64,000 bases of DNA, from positions 434,001 through 498,000 of the forward strand of contig NZ_ABCG01000001.1 in NCBI RefSeq assembly GCF_000181515.1. Direction: 5' to 3'. Numbering within the stretch: the first letter of the stretch is position 1; every line of letters begins with the position of its first letter. The translations under genes and the position numbers were made by a program. The DNA comes from Erythrobacter sp. SD-21. Its GTDB lineage: Bacteria; Pseudomonadota; Alphaproteobacteria; Sphingomonadales; Sphingomonadaceae. Shown piece after piece: positions 50,380-59,697 of the stretch. The notes under the pieces were generated by a model. The model made no database searches, was not told the DNA's origin, and worked only from the letters and a program-made list of their open reading frames with translations.

Positions 50380-51264
50380 TCAAGAATCGCCCCTGTCGTC
50401 GCGATTTGTCGTCTCGCGCAGGAGATAGACGGCGATGGCCTTGCTCATCGCCTCGGCAAAGGCCTCGCGCCCCTCGTCCGAGGCAAGCCTTTGCGCATCG
50501 GTCTCGTTGGAGATGAAGCCGCTTTCGAACAGGACCGAAGGAATGTCGGGTGCCCGCAGCACCGCCAGCCAAGCAGAACGGCGGGCCTGTGGATGGAATT
50601 GAAGGTAGTCCTGCCCTTCCCGCTCGATCAGCTCGGCAAAACGCACTGAACGTTCCTGCGTGCGACGCTGGGAGAGATCGACAAGGATATCGCTGACGAC
50701 CTTGTCCTCCCGCGACAAGTCGACGCCGCCGATGATATCCGATGCGTTTTCCTTCGCTGCGAAAAGCGCCGCCGCACGGCTCGATGCCTCCTTGGACAGC
50801 GTGTAGATGCTCGCCCCGGTTACTTCGTCCGCCGTCCCTGCGCTGTCGGCATGGATCGAGAGGAACAGGTCGGCTCCGAGGCGCTGGGCGATGCGGTAGC
50901 GTTCGTTGTGGAGGAGATAGGTGTCGTCCTCTCGTGTCAGCGCGACACGCGCAATTCCCTGCTGTTCGAGTTCGTCCCGAAGCGCCTCGGCAAGCCCCAT
51001 GACAAGGCGCTTCTCCACGTATCCTCGTGCGGAAGCACCCGGATCATGCCCGCCATGCCCGGGATCGATCACCACCAGCGGCAGGTCCTCCCCGCCCGTC
51101 ACCTGCGGAAGGTCGATCGCGTCCTCGCCGCGCGGGAGGTCGACGCGCATCACATAGCCCGCACCAGGTCCAATAACCCCCGCTCCGCGTGCGAGCAACA
51201 CCAGCGCGCCGATGAGGGCGACCGGCAGCGCGACGAGCGTCAGAAGGTGAAGCGTGCGGTTCAT
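50380..51264 (-). CDS. N-acetylmuramoyl-L-alanine amidase
   Basis: A 294-residue Amidase_3 zinc enzyme that removes stem peptides from peptidoglycan, needed for daughter-cell separation. An N-terminal hydrophobic segment (about 5-29) targets it to the periplasm. Zinc ligands are in VVIDPGHGGHDPG, the Glu in GYVEKRLV and the His in LSIHADSAG; the catalytic Glu is in VLFESGFISN. There is no AMIN domain. It is followed at about 45 bases by the PBP1A gene. Confidence 0.92.
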   Translation of the reverse strand: MNRTLHLLTLVALPVALIGALVLLARGAGVIGPGAGYVMRVDLPRGEDAIDLPQVTGGEDLPLVVIDPGHGGHDPGASARGYVEKRLVMGLAEALRDELEQQGIARVALTREDDTYLLHNERYRIAQRLGADLFLSIHADSAGTADEVTGASIYTLSKEASSRAAALFAAKENASDIIGGVDLSREDKVVSDILVDLSQRRTQERSVRFAELIEREGQDYLQFHPQARRSAWLAVLRAPDIPSVLFESGFISNETDAQRLASDEGREAFAEAMSKAIAVYLLRETTNRDDRGDS

Positions 51265-51702
51265 GTGGCGCGATGGTTAAAAGCTAACGAGCCCTAAGCG
51301 CAATATAGTTGCCGAGTGATACCCACGGTGCTAGCGAACGGGAACCTCCGGGAAACCGGTGCCTCCGATCGGCGCGTTCAAGTCGCGACGAAGAGGGTCA
51401 CTCCCCCGGACGGTCGCCGCCATCCCGGCCGCGACTTCGAATGAACAGGTTGATGCAGGACACGCTTCGCTCCCTCCCGACACAGATCACGCAAGCGCAG
51501 AAATGCGCTGCAGCGATCGCGGGACGGACGGATCGGGAGACCCGCAAGGGCATCCTCGCAGACACGAATCACCGGCCTTCCGCAAATGCGGGCCGCCGGA
51601 TCCCGAATGCCGCAAGTCCCTCTTTGACAAGCGGATTCCCAACACTGACGCGCGGCAGGTACGGCGGGTATACCCCGCCCCGCTGCGCATGGAGAATTAT
51701 CA
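51265..51702 (+). promoter_or_regulatory. Long intergenic region and probable leader of the RNase E gene
   Basis: 438 bases between divergent genes, with no supported open frame. A TATAGT element at 51304-51309 could be a -10 for rne but no good -35 lies upstream. Just before the gene, GGCGGG-TATA-CCCCGCC (51663-51679) forms a hairpin, 23 bases before the ATG. In E. coli rne is autoregulated through its long leader; whether that holds here is inference. Confidence 0.4.
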
Positions 51703-54444
51703 ATGGCAACGCGCATGCTCATCGACGCGCGCCACCCGGAAGAAACACGGGTGGCGGTCCTCAAGGGAAACCGGATTGAGGAATTCGATTTCGAATCTGC
51801 CGACAAGCGGCAGATCAAGGGCAATATCTACCTCGCCAAGGTAACCCGGGTCGAACCTTCGCTGCAGGCGGCCTTCGTCGATTTTGGCGGTAACCGCCAC
51901 GGCTTCCTCGCCTTCAGCGAAATTCACCCCGACTATTACCAAATTCCCAAGGAAGACCGCGACGCCCTGCTCGCAGCAGAGGCAGAAGTCGCCGAGGAAG
52001 AGCAGCGCCTGCGTGCCGAAGAGGAAGAACGCGGCGAAATGCCCGGCGACGAATACGACGCCGAAGACGAAAGCGCCGAAGCCCTCGCCGAAGATCTCGC
52101 CGAAGACGGCCTTGAGGAAGTCGACACCTCCGACAAGGACGACGTCGCCACTATCGAGGAAGGCCAGCTCGACGGCGACGAAGATGACGACGACGACAGC
52201 GAAGACGAAGGCGACGACAAGCCAAAGGGCCGTGGTCGCCGCGGTCGCGGCCGTCGCCAGGGCAAGGGTGGCCGTACCCGCGCCAAGGAAGTCGACGAAG
52301 CGCGCGCCAAGCGCATGGCGCTGCGTCGCAAGTACAAGATCCAGGATGTCATCCAGCGTCGCCAGGTCCTGCTGGTGCAGGTCGTCAAGGAAGAGCGCGG
52401 CAACAAGGGCGCGGCCCTCACCACCTACCTCAGCCTCGCCGGCCGTTACACCGTGCTCATGCCCAACAGCAGCCACGGCGGCGGCATCAGCCGCAAGATC
52501 AACTCGGCCAGCGATCGCAAGCGCCTGAAGCAAGTCGTCTCGGACCTCAGCCTGCCGCGCAGCATGGGCCTGATCGTACGCACCGCCGGCCTCAGCCGCA
52601 CCAAGACCGAAATCAAGCGCGACTTCGACTATCTCGCCCGCCTGTGGGACGAAATACGCGAGCGAACACTGTCCTCCGCCGCGCCCGCACTGATCCATTC
52701 GGACAGCGACCTCATCAAACGCGCCATTCGCGACATCTACAATCGCGAGATCGAGGAAGTCGTTGTCGAGGGCGAGGACGGCTACAAGTCGGCCAAGGCC
52801 TTCATGAAGATGCTCATGCCCAGCCACGCGCGCCGGGTTAAGCAATATGCCGACCCCGTACCGCTGTTCCAAAGATATGGTGCGGAAGACCAGCTGAAAG
52901 CGATGTACGATCCTGTGGTCCAGCTCAAATCGGGCGGCTACCTCGTGATCAACCCGACAGAAGCTCTTGTCTCGATCGATATCAACTCGGGCCGCTCCAC
53001 CAAGGAGCATAATATCGAGCAGACCGCGCTCCATACCAATCTGGAAGCGGCCAAGGAAATCGCCCGCCAGCTGCGCCTGCGCGACATGGCCGGCCTCGTC
53101 GTGATCGACTTCATCGACCAGGAGCACCACTCGAACACCCGCAAGGTCGAGCGCGCGATGAAGGATGCGCTCAAGAACGACCGCGCGCGTATCCAGGTCG
53201 GCCGCATCTCCAGCTTCGGCCTTATGGAAATGAGCCGCCAGCGCCTGCGCACCGGCGTGCTCGAAGCGACTACGCGCGAATGCCCGCATTGCGACGGCAC
53301 CGGGCTCGTCCGCACCGCCAGCTCCGCTGGTCTCTCCGCGCTGCGCCTCATCGAAGAGGAAGCGGCCAAGGGCAAGGGCACGAAGATCCGTCTCGCCGCC
53401 AGCACTGAGGCGGCCGTCTATCTCCTCAACGAAAAGCGCGCCGAACTGGTCGAGATCGGAGAACGCTATGGCGTGACCGTCGAAGTCGTCCCCGAAGGCG
53501 AAGACGAAGGCGCGAAGATGCATGTGTCGAGCCACGGCCCCAAGCCGTTGGATGCGCCCAAGTTCGAAGCCCTCGTCGATGACGAGGAAGACGAAGAAGA
53601 AGACGACGACATCGACACCTCCGACGAGGACGAAGACGAAGACGACCGTCCGCGCAAGAAGCGTCGCCGCCGCCGGGGTGGCCGTGGTCGCAACAAGAAC
53701 CGCAACCAGAACGATAACGGTGACGACAGCGACGACGACGATGGCGATGCCGAGGAAGGCAATGACAGCGACGATGATGATGGCGAGGACAAGCCGAAGA
53801 AGCGTCGCCGTCGCGGTGGCCGCCGCCGTGGCGGTCGCGGCCGCGGGAAGGGCAATGGCGAGGAAATAACCGCGGACGACGCGGAGAAGCTCGAAGCCGT
53901 TTCCGAACAGGTCGCCGATGACATGGCCGTCGTTGCGGGTCCCGAGGATACGCCGGAAACCGCCGAAGCGGCGGCCGAGGAAAAGCCCAAGAAGCGCGCC
54001 CCGCGCCGCAAGAAGAAGGCCGATGAACCGGCTGCCGAAGAGGCTGCGAGCAAAAAGGCAACGGCGGAAGAAAAGCCGAAGCCCAAGCGCACGCGCAAGA
54101 AGAAGGCCGACACCGAAGAGGCCCCTACTGCCGAAACGGAGGAAGCACCCAAGCCCAAGCGCACCCGTCGCAAGAAAGCCGATGCCGAAACTGCCGAAGC
54201 TCCGGCTGATGCGGCAGCCAAGGAAGAGCCCGCTGCCGCGGCTCCCAAGCCCAAGCGGACCCGCAAGAAGAAGGCCGAGCCGGCCGAAGTCGCCGAACAG
54301 GTCGCCGACGACATCGCAGTCGTCGCGGGTCCCGAGGACGTACCGCAGACCGCCGAAGCGGCTGCCGACGCAGCGGACGAAGGTTCGGATGCCAAGGACG
54401 CCAAGCCCAAGCGCGGCTGGTGGCAGCGCACCTTCGGCGAGTGA
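51703..54444 (+). CDS. rne: Ribonuclease E/G
   Basis: A 913-residue endoribonuclease that organises the RNA degradosome. The S1 domain (about 35-80) is split by an acidic then Arg/Gly-rich insert (about 84-210). The catalytic core has SIDINSGRSTKEHN and VVIDFID (metal-binding Asp) and the Zn-link CPHCDGTG (C527, C530). The tail from about 610 is low complexity with alternating acidic and basic blocks, KPKRTRKKK repeats and a final RGWWQRTFGE. In Caulobacter a C-terminal GWW motif of RNase E recruits PNPase, and GWW at 905-907 suggests the same here. A strong terminator follows. Confidence 0.94.
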   Translation: MATRMLIDARHPEETRVAVLKGNRIEEFDFESADKRQIKGNIYLAKVTRVEPSLQAAFVDFGGNRHGFLAFSEIHPDYYQIPKEDRDALLAAEAEVAEEEQRLRAEEEERGEMPGDEYDAEDESAEALAEDLAEDGLEEVDTSDKDDVATIEEGQLDGDEDDDDDSEDEGDDKPKGRGRRGRGRRQGKGGRTRAKEVDEARAKRMALRRKYKIQDVIQRRQVLLVQVVKEERGNKGAALTTYLSLAGRYTVLMPNSSHGGGISRKINSASDRKRLKQVVSDLSLPRSMGLIVRTAGLSRTKTEIKRDFDYLARLWDEIRERTLSSAAPALIHSDSDLIKRAIRDIYNREIEEVVVEGEDGYKSAKAFMKMLMPSHARRVKQYADPVPLFQRYGAEDQLKAMYDPVVQLKSGGYLVINPTEALVSIDINSGRSTKEHNIEQTALHTNLEAAKEIARQLRLRDMAGLVVIDFIDQEHHSNTRKVERAMKDALKNDRARIQVGRISSFGLMEMSRQRLRTGVLEATTRECPHCDGTGLVRTASSAGLSALRLIEEEAAKGKGTKIRLAASTEAAVYLLNEKRAELVEIGERYGVTVEVVPEGEDEGAKMHVSSHGPKPLDAPKFEALVDDEEDEEEDDDIDTSDEDEDEDDRPRKKRRRRRGGRGRNKNRNQNDNGDDSDDDDGDAEEGNDSDDDDGEDKPKKRRRRGGRRRGGRGRGKGNGEEITADDAEKLEAVSEQVADDMAVVAGPEDTPETAEAAAEEKPKKRAPRRKKKADEPAAEEAASKKATAEEKPKPKRTRKKKADTEEAPTAETEEAPKPKRTRRKKADAETAEAPADAAAKEEPAAAAPKPKRTRKKKAEPAEVAEQVADDIAVVAGPEDVPQTAEAAADAADEGSDAKDAKPKRGWWQRTFGE
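53905..54369 (+). repeat. Pair of 75-base direct repeats in the RNase E tail
   Basis: 53905-53979 and 54295-54369 encode EQVADDMAVVAGPEDTPETA and EQVADDIAVVAGPEDVPQTA, flanking a block with several KPKRTRKKK-type elements. This points to internal duplication of a tail module. Confidence 0.8.
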
Positions 54445-54466
54445 TCCTCGCGCCTATGCGACAGAG

Positions 54467-54499
54467 ACCCCGCCGGACCTCAGGTTCGGCGGGGTTTTT
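54467..54499 (+). terminator. Intrinsic terminator after RNase E
   Basis: ACCCCGCCG (54467-54475) pairs with CGGCGGGGT (54487-54495), the loop being able to pair further, followed by TTTT. It lies 22 bases after the rne stop and just before the convergent methyltransferase gene. Confidence 0.88.
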
Positions 54500-54508
54500 C
54501 GTGGGAGA

Positions 54509-55144
54509 TCAGGCGCCGGCTCTCCGGGCGACACCCCATTCCATCCAGCCCATCACCTTGGGCGTCTTGTCGAGATAGGCCTGACCGATCGGTTCGACCT
54601 CGAAGCCGGCTCCGCGCAGAGATGCGCCGATCGGGCGGGTCAAATGGCAGCCGCCGGCCATGGGCTTCCAATAGGGTTCGATTCGCTCCTGCCAACGCGC
54701 AACCTCGGGATCGGGCGCCTTGCCATGTTCGAGGAAGAGCAACCACCCGCGCGGCTTCAGTATGCGGCGCAGTTCGCTCAGGACCCTGTCCGGATCGCCG
54801 ACCGTACACAAAGTGTAGGTGCACACGGCGGTATCGAAGCTGCTGTCGGGGAAAGGAATGTCCTCCCCTACCCCTTCTCGAATGTCGTGATCCCAGCCTT
54901 TTGCTCTCGCCCTCTCGCGCGCGCCTTCGAGCAGTTTTGCATGCGGATCGATGCCAGCGAAACGCGTGATGCGCGATGGATCGTAAAGCGCCTGGTTAAG
55001 GCCGCCGCCGCAGCCCAGTTCGAAGACTTGCCCTTCGGCGAGTGGCACTACTTCGCGGCGCCGTTTCTCGATCCCGCGCTGCCCGCACGCCAGCGTTATG
55101 ACGCGGGGCATCACATGCGCGTCGTAGAACCGTTTGATCCCCAT
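54509..55144 (-). CDS. Class I SAM-dependent methyltransferase
   Basis: A 211-residue protein of the UbiE/Methyltransf_11 type. Motif I is VFELGCGGGLNQALYD, followed by GIDPHAKLLEGAR, FPDSSFDTAVCTYTLCTV and PRGWLLFLEHG. Substrate is unknown; the family includes phospholipid and quinone methyltransferases. I start at the ATG at 55144 (MGIKRFYD). It is last of a reverse-strand set with a nucleotidyltransferase and a flippase. Confidence 0.82.
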   Translation of the reverse strand: MGIKRFYDAHVMPRVITLACGQRGIEKRRREVVPLAEGQVFELGCGGGLNQALYDPSRITRFAGIDPHAKLLEGARERARAKGWDHDIREGVGEDIPFPDSSFDTAVCTYTLCTVGDPDRVLSELRRILKPRGWLLFLEHGKAPDPEVARWQERIEPYWKPMAGGCHLTRPIGASLRGAGFEVEPIGQAYLDKTPKVMGWMEWGVARRAGA

Positions 55145-55210
55145 AAGCTCTCCGGCCTGCGACTCGAGCGGACAGCTTAGCGTCATTCCCGCGCGGCGGA
55201 AGCGTTTTGG

Positions 55211-55963
55211 TTAACGTGCGGCCAGCAGCGCTCTTACGAGGTCGAGATCGGCCTGTTTGTCTATGTCGACGGCGGCAAACCCGTCACTGGCCGGGACGAG
55301 GCAGGCAGACACGCCTATCCGGCGCCCGAGCCGTGGCAGCGCTTCGGCCATCGTGAGCCGCCCGAGCAGCATCGAAACAAGCGTTCCCGGACCAAGCCGC
55401 GCCGCTATCCGCCAGGGCCGCTTGCGATCCGCTTCCACCATCGACCAGGTGTCGAGCGCCCGGCGCGCCGCCGGTGTGCGAAGGTAGAAGAGGTTGCAAC
55501 CTGACCAGTGCCCATCGGCGAACCGGAGATAGGTCCGCTTGCTCCCCAGCACGGCGGCTTCGACGCGGGAGCGCTCGGCGAGCATGACAGAGAGATCGCA
55601 CCCCTCGCCCGTGCCTTCGACAAGCTCACGTACCCATGCGCCTTCGAGCAAACCATGGTCGCTGGTCGTCACCAGCAGCGGCGCACCTGTGCGGTCGAAA
55701 CCCGCGGCCACGCTGGCGCTCGGCCCAGCCTCTGCCGGAATGACTTCCGCGCCCAATTTTTGCGCAAGATCGGCAACCGGACCGGGCAAACAGCTGACAA
55801 GCACGCGCTCCATCCCCGCCGCGCGCAGAGCCCCGACAACGCGCGCCAGCAGCGTCTCTCCCTCAAGCTCGATCAGCGCCTTGTGCGGTAGCCCCAGTTC
55901 ATCGGCGAAAGGATCGCCGCCGGGCCGCGTTCCGGCGAGGACAAGGGCTGCTGGTGCGCTCAC
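55211..55963 (-). CDS. MobA-like nucleotidyltransferase family protein
   Basis: A 250-residue protein with an N-terminal nucleotide-binding loop (LVLAGTRPGGDPFADELGLP), a downstream Lys in PHKALIELEG and an Asp in VTTSDHGLLEG, consistent with the MobA/NTP-transferase fold. The loop is not the canonical GxGxR. Because the gene overlaps the flippase by 4 bases, a role in activating a sugar or other building block for surface glycan is more likely than molybdenum cofactor work. Confidence 0.75.
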   Translation of the reverse strand: MSAPAALVLAGTRPGGDPFADELGLPHKALIELEGETLLARVVGALRAAGMERVLVSCLPGPVADLAQKLGAEVIPAEAGPSASVAAGFDRTGAPLLVTTSDHGLLEGAWVRELVEGTGEGCDLSVMLAERSRVEAAVLGSKRTYLRFADGHWSGCNLFYLRTPAARRALDTWSMVEADRKRPWRIAARLGPGTLVSMLLGRLTMAEALPRLGRRIGVSACLVPASDGFAAVDIDKQADLDLVRALLAAR

Positions 55964-57291
55964 TTCGCCTGACCGGACGCAGCCATGGACTGGAGGACCA
56001 GCCTAACCGTAATTCCCATAGCCAGCGACACCGCCGCGGCCAACGCCGCGACCATCCACCCGATGGCCACCGGGCCAGCCTCATGGAACAGCAGGATCGT
56101 AATCCCCAATGCGACGGCGCCCACGGCCCGGATGATAAAGGGATATTGCGCGTGCCCGGTCGAGAACAGCAGCGGCTCGAACGCCACGCCCGCCAGCCCG
56201 AGCGAGGCTCCGATGGCCACCGGCACGAGGATGTCGGCGGCTTTGAGGAATTCCTCGCCGCCCATCAGCAGCATTATCCAGTCGCCCAGCGTCAGGGCGA
56301 GCACCGCGACAAGTACGCCGCCAAGGCTCGCCAGTATTGTCACTTGCCGCACGAGCTTGCGGAATTCCCCGATCTCGACGCTTGTGCGCGCCATCACGAA
56401 CTCCGGCAGGGCGGCGCGGGTGATCATGTTCGCCACGCGCGCCACACCCAGCGCCAGCTGGTCGGCAAGCCGGTAGAGCCCCGCTGCGCTGGTGCCGAGG
56501 AAATAGCCGACAGCGAGCAGCGGCCCCTGCCGCGTCAGCGCGTCGAGCGAGGAGGAGCCGTAGGTAATACCGAAGAATTGCCGCAGCGCGCGCTCCTCGC
56601 GAAGGGCCTTGAACGGGTTACGGAAATTGGACCAGCGCAGGGCCTCGGGCGCCAGCCTCTTGGCCATGATCCAGTAGAGCGCGCCCACCAGCAGGTCGAA
56701 AAAGGCCCAAGCGAAAAGGAACCGCCCGACCGTCGCGCCCACAAGTATGATGACGAGGCTCGCCAGCAGTCGCCCGGCGGGCATGACCGCCTCGACATAA
56801 GTGCCGACATCGAAGCGGTCGAGCACGCGCACGATGCCGGTCGGTGTCGTCATGCGCGACCACAGCATGGCGCAATTGAATGCGAAGGCCATGTCGACAT
56901 ATTCGGGGTTGAGCTCGAGCAGGCTGCCGAAACCGTAGTAGATTACGCCCGCAAGGACGCAGCCCACGATGGCGCCCATCACGTCGATACTGCCGCACAG
57001 CCAGCCCAATTCGCCGAACCGTTTCCAGTCCTTGCGTTGCACGGGCTCAGCGCCGAAGCGGACCATGGTCTGCCAGGTCTCGAAGGTCGCCAGCGCGCAG
57101 AGCAGCTGTCCGGTGGCGAAGATCAGCGAAAAATGGCCGAAGTCCTTAAGCTCCAGCGAACGCGCGAGGATGGCCAGATAGGCTAGGCTGCAGATGGCAG
57201 CAAACCCCTTGCCGCCGAGCAGCCAGGCGAGGTTTTTCAGGATGTTCGCGAAGCCGGAACGGCGTGTCTTCGCGGTCTCTGAGCCTTCCAT
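55960..57291 (-). CDS. Polysaccharide flippase (Wzx/MATE-like)
   Basis: A 443-residue, about 12-helix membrane protein: LARSLELKDFGHFSLIFATG at the N-terminus, RQGPLLAVGYFLGTSAAGLY mid-protein and LVPVAIGASLGLAGVAFEPL near the C-terminus, typical of O-antigen/teichoic acid exporters. It would move lipid-linked glycan across the inner membrane. I start at the ATG at 57291 (MEGSETAKTRR). It is divergent from two sugar-transferase-type genes across about 130 bases. Confidence 0.85.
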   Translation of the reverse strand: MEGSETAKTRRSGFANILKNLAWLLGGKGFAAICSLAYLAILARSLELKDFGHFSLIFATGQLLCALATFETWQTMVRFGAEPVQRKDWKRFGELGWLCGSIDVMGAIVGCVLAGVIYYGFGSLLELNPEYVDMAFAFNCAMLWSRMTTPTGIVRVLDRFDVGTYVEAVMPAGRLLASLVIILVGATVGRFLFAWAFFDLLVGALYWIMAKRLAPEALRWSNFRNPFKALREERALRQFFGITYGSSSLDALTRQGPLLAVGYFLGTSAAGLYRLADQLALGVARVANMITRAALPEFVMARTSVEIGEFRKLVRQVTILASLGGVLVAVLALTLGDWIMLLMGGEEFLKAADILVPVAIGASLGLAGVAFEPLLFSTGHAQYPFIIRAVGAVALGITILLFHEAGPVAIGWMVAALAAAVSLAMGITVRLVLQSMAASGQAK

Positions 57292-57421
57292 GCGCGCCCT
57301 TTGGACGAGTGCACGCTGTCGATCAATGGCGCGACACTGCCCTTGCCCCGAAAACCGGGCGCTGCGAGGATCGGACGACAGCCGCTTTGCAATCCGCGCG
57401 TCGCTAGCATATCGGCGCGCG

Positions 57422-58603
57422 ATGGCTCGCGTCCTCTTCCTCTTCAACCACGATGCCCCGCACCAGGTCGCCCATCTTGCAGGCATCGCCGCCGCAACCG
57501 CGCGCGGTTTTCCGCAGATCGATTGCCAGCTGGCCTATGCGACCGACCGGATCGAGCAGCAGGTGCGCGCAATCCTGAGCGAGGACGATGCAGAAAGTCT
57601 CGAATGGGTCCAGCTCGACCTCCCCGCCTGGGCGCGCGTGGTAGCGAGACTGACCGACCGTATCCTGCCCGCCTCGCGCCTCCTGCGGCTACGACTAAAC
57701 CTCGATCTGTTCGAACAGGCCGACCTCGTTATGTCGACGGAGCGCACCTGCCTGCGCACCAAGAAGCACCTGCCTTCGGGCAAGACCCCGCTCTACGCCA
57801 AGGTCCCTCATGGCGCCGGCGATCGCAGCGTTGCCTACCATCCCGACTATCGCAAATTCGACCGGGCATTCGTGGCGGGGCGAAAGGTGGTCGACCAGCT
57901 GGTCGCTCATGGGGTCGAACGCGAGAAGGTCGTCGTAATCGGCTACCCCAAGTTTGAGACGGTCGACCTCGATGCCAAGCGTGACTTCTTCGGCAACGGC
58001 CGCCCGACTTTCCTCTACAACCCCCATTTCGACCCGCATCTTTCCAGCTGGTACGGTGCCGGGCCCGACCTCCTGCGCTGGTTCGCCTCGCCGGAGGGGC
58101 AGAAGTTCAACCTTATCTTCGCGCCCCATGTCATGCTGTTTCGCAAGGAAACGCATATCTCGCCCGAATACAAACTCGCGCGCCGGCGGCCCGATGTACC
58201 GGAGGAAGCGCTCGCCGCCGACAACGTACTGGTCGATGTCGACGGCCCACACCTGTTCGACATGGCCTACACGCTGTCTGCCGACGCCTACATCGGCGAC
58301 GTGTCGAGCCAGATGTATGAGTTCCTTGTGAAGCCCCGGCCCGCCTATTTCCTCGACTGCCGCGACAAGGGCCGCGCAAGCGATGACGAATGGCACCACT
58401 TCTGGAAGAGCGGGCCGGTGTGCTCCTCGGTGGAAGATCTGACCGCGAAGCTGGACGATTTCGAAGCCTTAGGCGCGCAGTACCGCGAGGCGCAGTGGGA
58501 GCTCATCGACTACACCTTCGACCTGCAAGAAAAGCCTGCCTCGCAGCGCGCCGCGGAAGCGATTGCCGACCTTCTTGGCGTCAGCGAGACCGCAGCGCAA
58601 TGA
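57422..58603 (+). CDS. CDP-glycerol glycerophosphotransferase-like protein
   Basis: A 393-residue GT-B-like protein. It starts ARVLFLFNHDAPHQ; the C-terminal half has LYNPHFDPHLSSWYG, FAPHVMLF, YIGDVSSQMYEFLVKPRP and AYFLDC, resembling the glycerophosphotransferase/TagB-TagF fold that adds poly-glycerol or ribitol phosphate to polymers. The donor and acceptor are unknown; a Gram-negative surface glycan is likely. Its stop overlaps the start of a GT4 gene (ATGA). Confidence 0.7.
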   Translation: MARVLFLFNHDAPHQVAHLAGIAAATARGFPQIDCQLAYATDRIEQQVRAILSEDDAESLEWVQLDLPAWARVVARLTDRILPASRLLRLRLNLDLFEQADLVMSTERTCLRTKKHLPSGKTPLYAKVPHGAGDRSVAYHPDYRKFDRAFVAGRKVVDQLVAHGVEREKVVVIGYPKFETVDLDAKRDFFGNGRPTFLYNPHFDPHLSSWYGAGPDLLRWFASPEGQKFNLIFAPHVMLFRKETHISPEYKLARRRPDVPEEALAADNVLVDVDGPHLFDMAYTLSADAYIGDVSSQMYEFLVKPRPAYFLDCRDKGRASDDEWHHFWKSGPVCSSVEDLTAKLDDFEALGAQYREAQWELIDYTFDLQEKPASQRAAEAIADLLGVSETAAQ

Positions 58604-59697
58604 GTGACGCCCCCTTGCGCATCGCCTATGTGATCAACTCGATGGAGGGCGGTGGGGCGCAGTCCCCCCTTCCCGCCATTATCCGCAGCATCGAGGCGAA
58701 CGGGGCTGAAGTCCGGTTGTTCGCCCTGGCGCGGAAAGACGGCAAGGCGATCCCGCGCCTGGTCGAGGCCGGCATCGAGCCGCGCGTTTTCGATGGCTCG
58801 CTGTCCGATCACCTCGGCGCGCTGCGCTGGTTGCGAGGGGAGATCAAGGAATTTGCCCCCGACGCGATCTGGACATCGCTGACACGTGCCACGCTGCTTG
58901 GGCAAGAAGTCGGTCGCGAGCTTCGCGTGCCCGTCGCCAGCTGGCAACACAGCGCCTATCTCAAGCCTTGGAACGAGCGGCTGCTGCGCTGGCGGCGCAA
59001 GGCGAGCGCATTCTGGATCGCCGACAGCACCGAGGTCGCGCAGCTGACCCGCGAGCGGCTGAAGCTGGCGCCGGATAGGGTCGTGACCTGGCCGATCTTT
59101 GCAGCCGATCCGGATGCCCCCACACCTGCCCGCTGGAGCGATGGCCAACCCGTACGCATCGGCGCATTGGGGCGGCTCCACGTGAGCAAGGCCTACGACC
59201 TCCTTCTCGAGGCGCTGGCGCTTCTGCGCGGGCGAGACCTCCCCGACTTTGAGCTGATCATCGGGGGACAGGGGCCGGAAGGAGAAGCCCTTCGCGAGCA
59301 GGCCGAAGCAATCGGGCTGGCAAACATCACCTTCGCGGGCTTCATAGACCGGCCTGCCGAGTTCCTTGCCGGACTGCACCTCTACCTCCAGCCCTCGCGC
59401 CGCGAGGGATTCTGCATCGCCATGCACGAAGCCATGGCGACCGGGCTGCCCGTGGTGGTGTCCGATGTCGGCGAAATGCCGCACACGGTCGACAGCGAGG
59501 CGATGGGCCGTATCGTGCCCGCCGAGGACCCGAAGGCCTTGGCCGGAGCGCTGGGCGACCTGCTGGCGAATCCGCAGGATCTCGCCGCCATGGGAGAGGC
59601 CGCGCGCCAGCGGGCGCTCGATCTCTATCCGCAGGATCGGTTCGAAAGGGTCGCCGCCGAAATTGTCGAGCGTCTGCGCGAACTCGCTCGCAGCTAG
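58600..59697 (+). CDS. GT4-family glycosyltransferase
   Basis: A 365-residue retaining glycosyltransferase. It shows the N-terminal Gly-rich acceptor loop NSMEGGGAQ, the nucleotide-sugar side GALGRLHVSKAYDLLLEA and the EX7E motif in REGFCIAMHEAMATGLPVVV. It probably adds a sugar to the glycan handled by the neighbouring flippase. It is translationally coupled to the gene before it and its TAG shares a CTAG with the convergent HAD gene. Confidence 0.9.
   Translation: MSDAPLRIAYVINSMEGGGAQSPLPAIIRSIEANGAEVRLFALARKDGKAIPRLVEAGIEPRVFDGSLSDHLGALRWLRGEIKEFAPDAIWTSLTRATLLGQEVGRELRVPVASWQHSAYLKPWNERLLRWRRKASAFWIADSTEVAQLTRERLKLAPDRVVTWPIFAADPDAPTPARWSDGQPVRIGALGRLHVSKAYDLLLEALALLRGRDLPDFELIIGGQGPEGEALREQAEAIGLANITFAGFIDRPAEFLAGLHLYLQPSRREGFCIAMHEAMATGLPVVVSDVGEMPHTVDSEAMGRIVPAEDPKALAGALGDLLANPQDLAAMGEAARQRALDLYPQDRFERVAAEIVERLRELARS

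Noticed and set aside
51700-53535. Long open frame antisense to RNase E
   Set aside because: It mirrors the biased codons of rne, has no recognisable domain and contradicts the clear RNase E frame.
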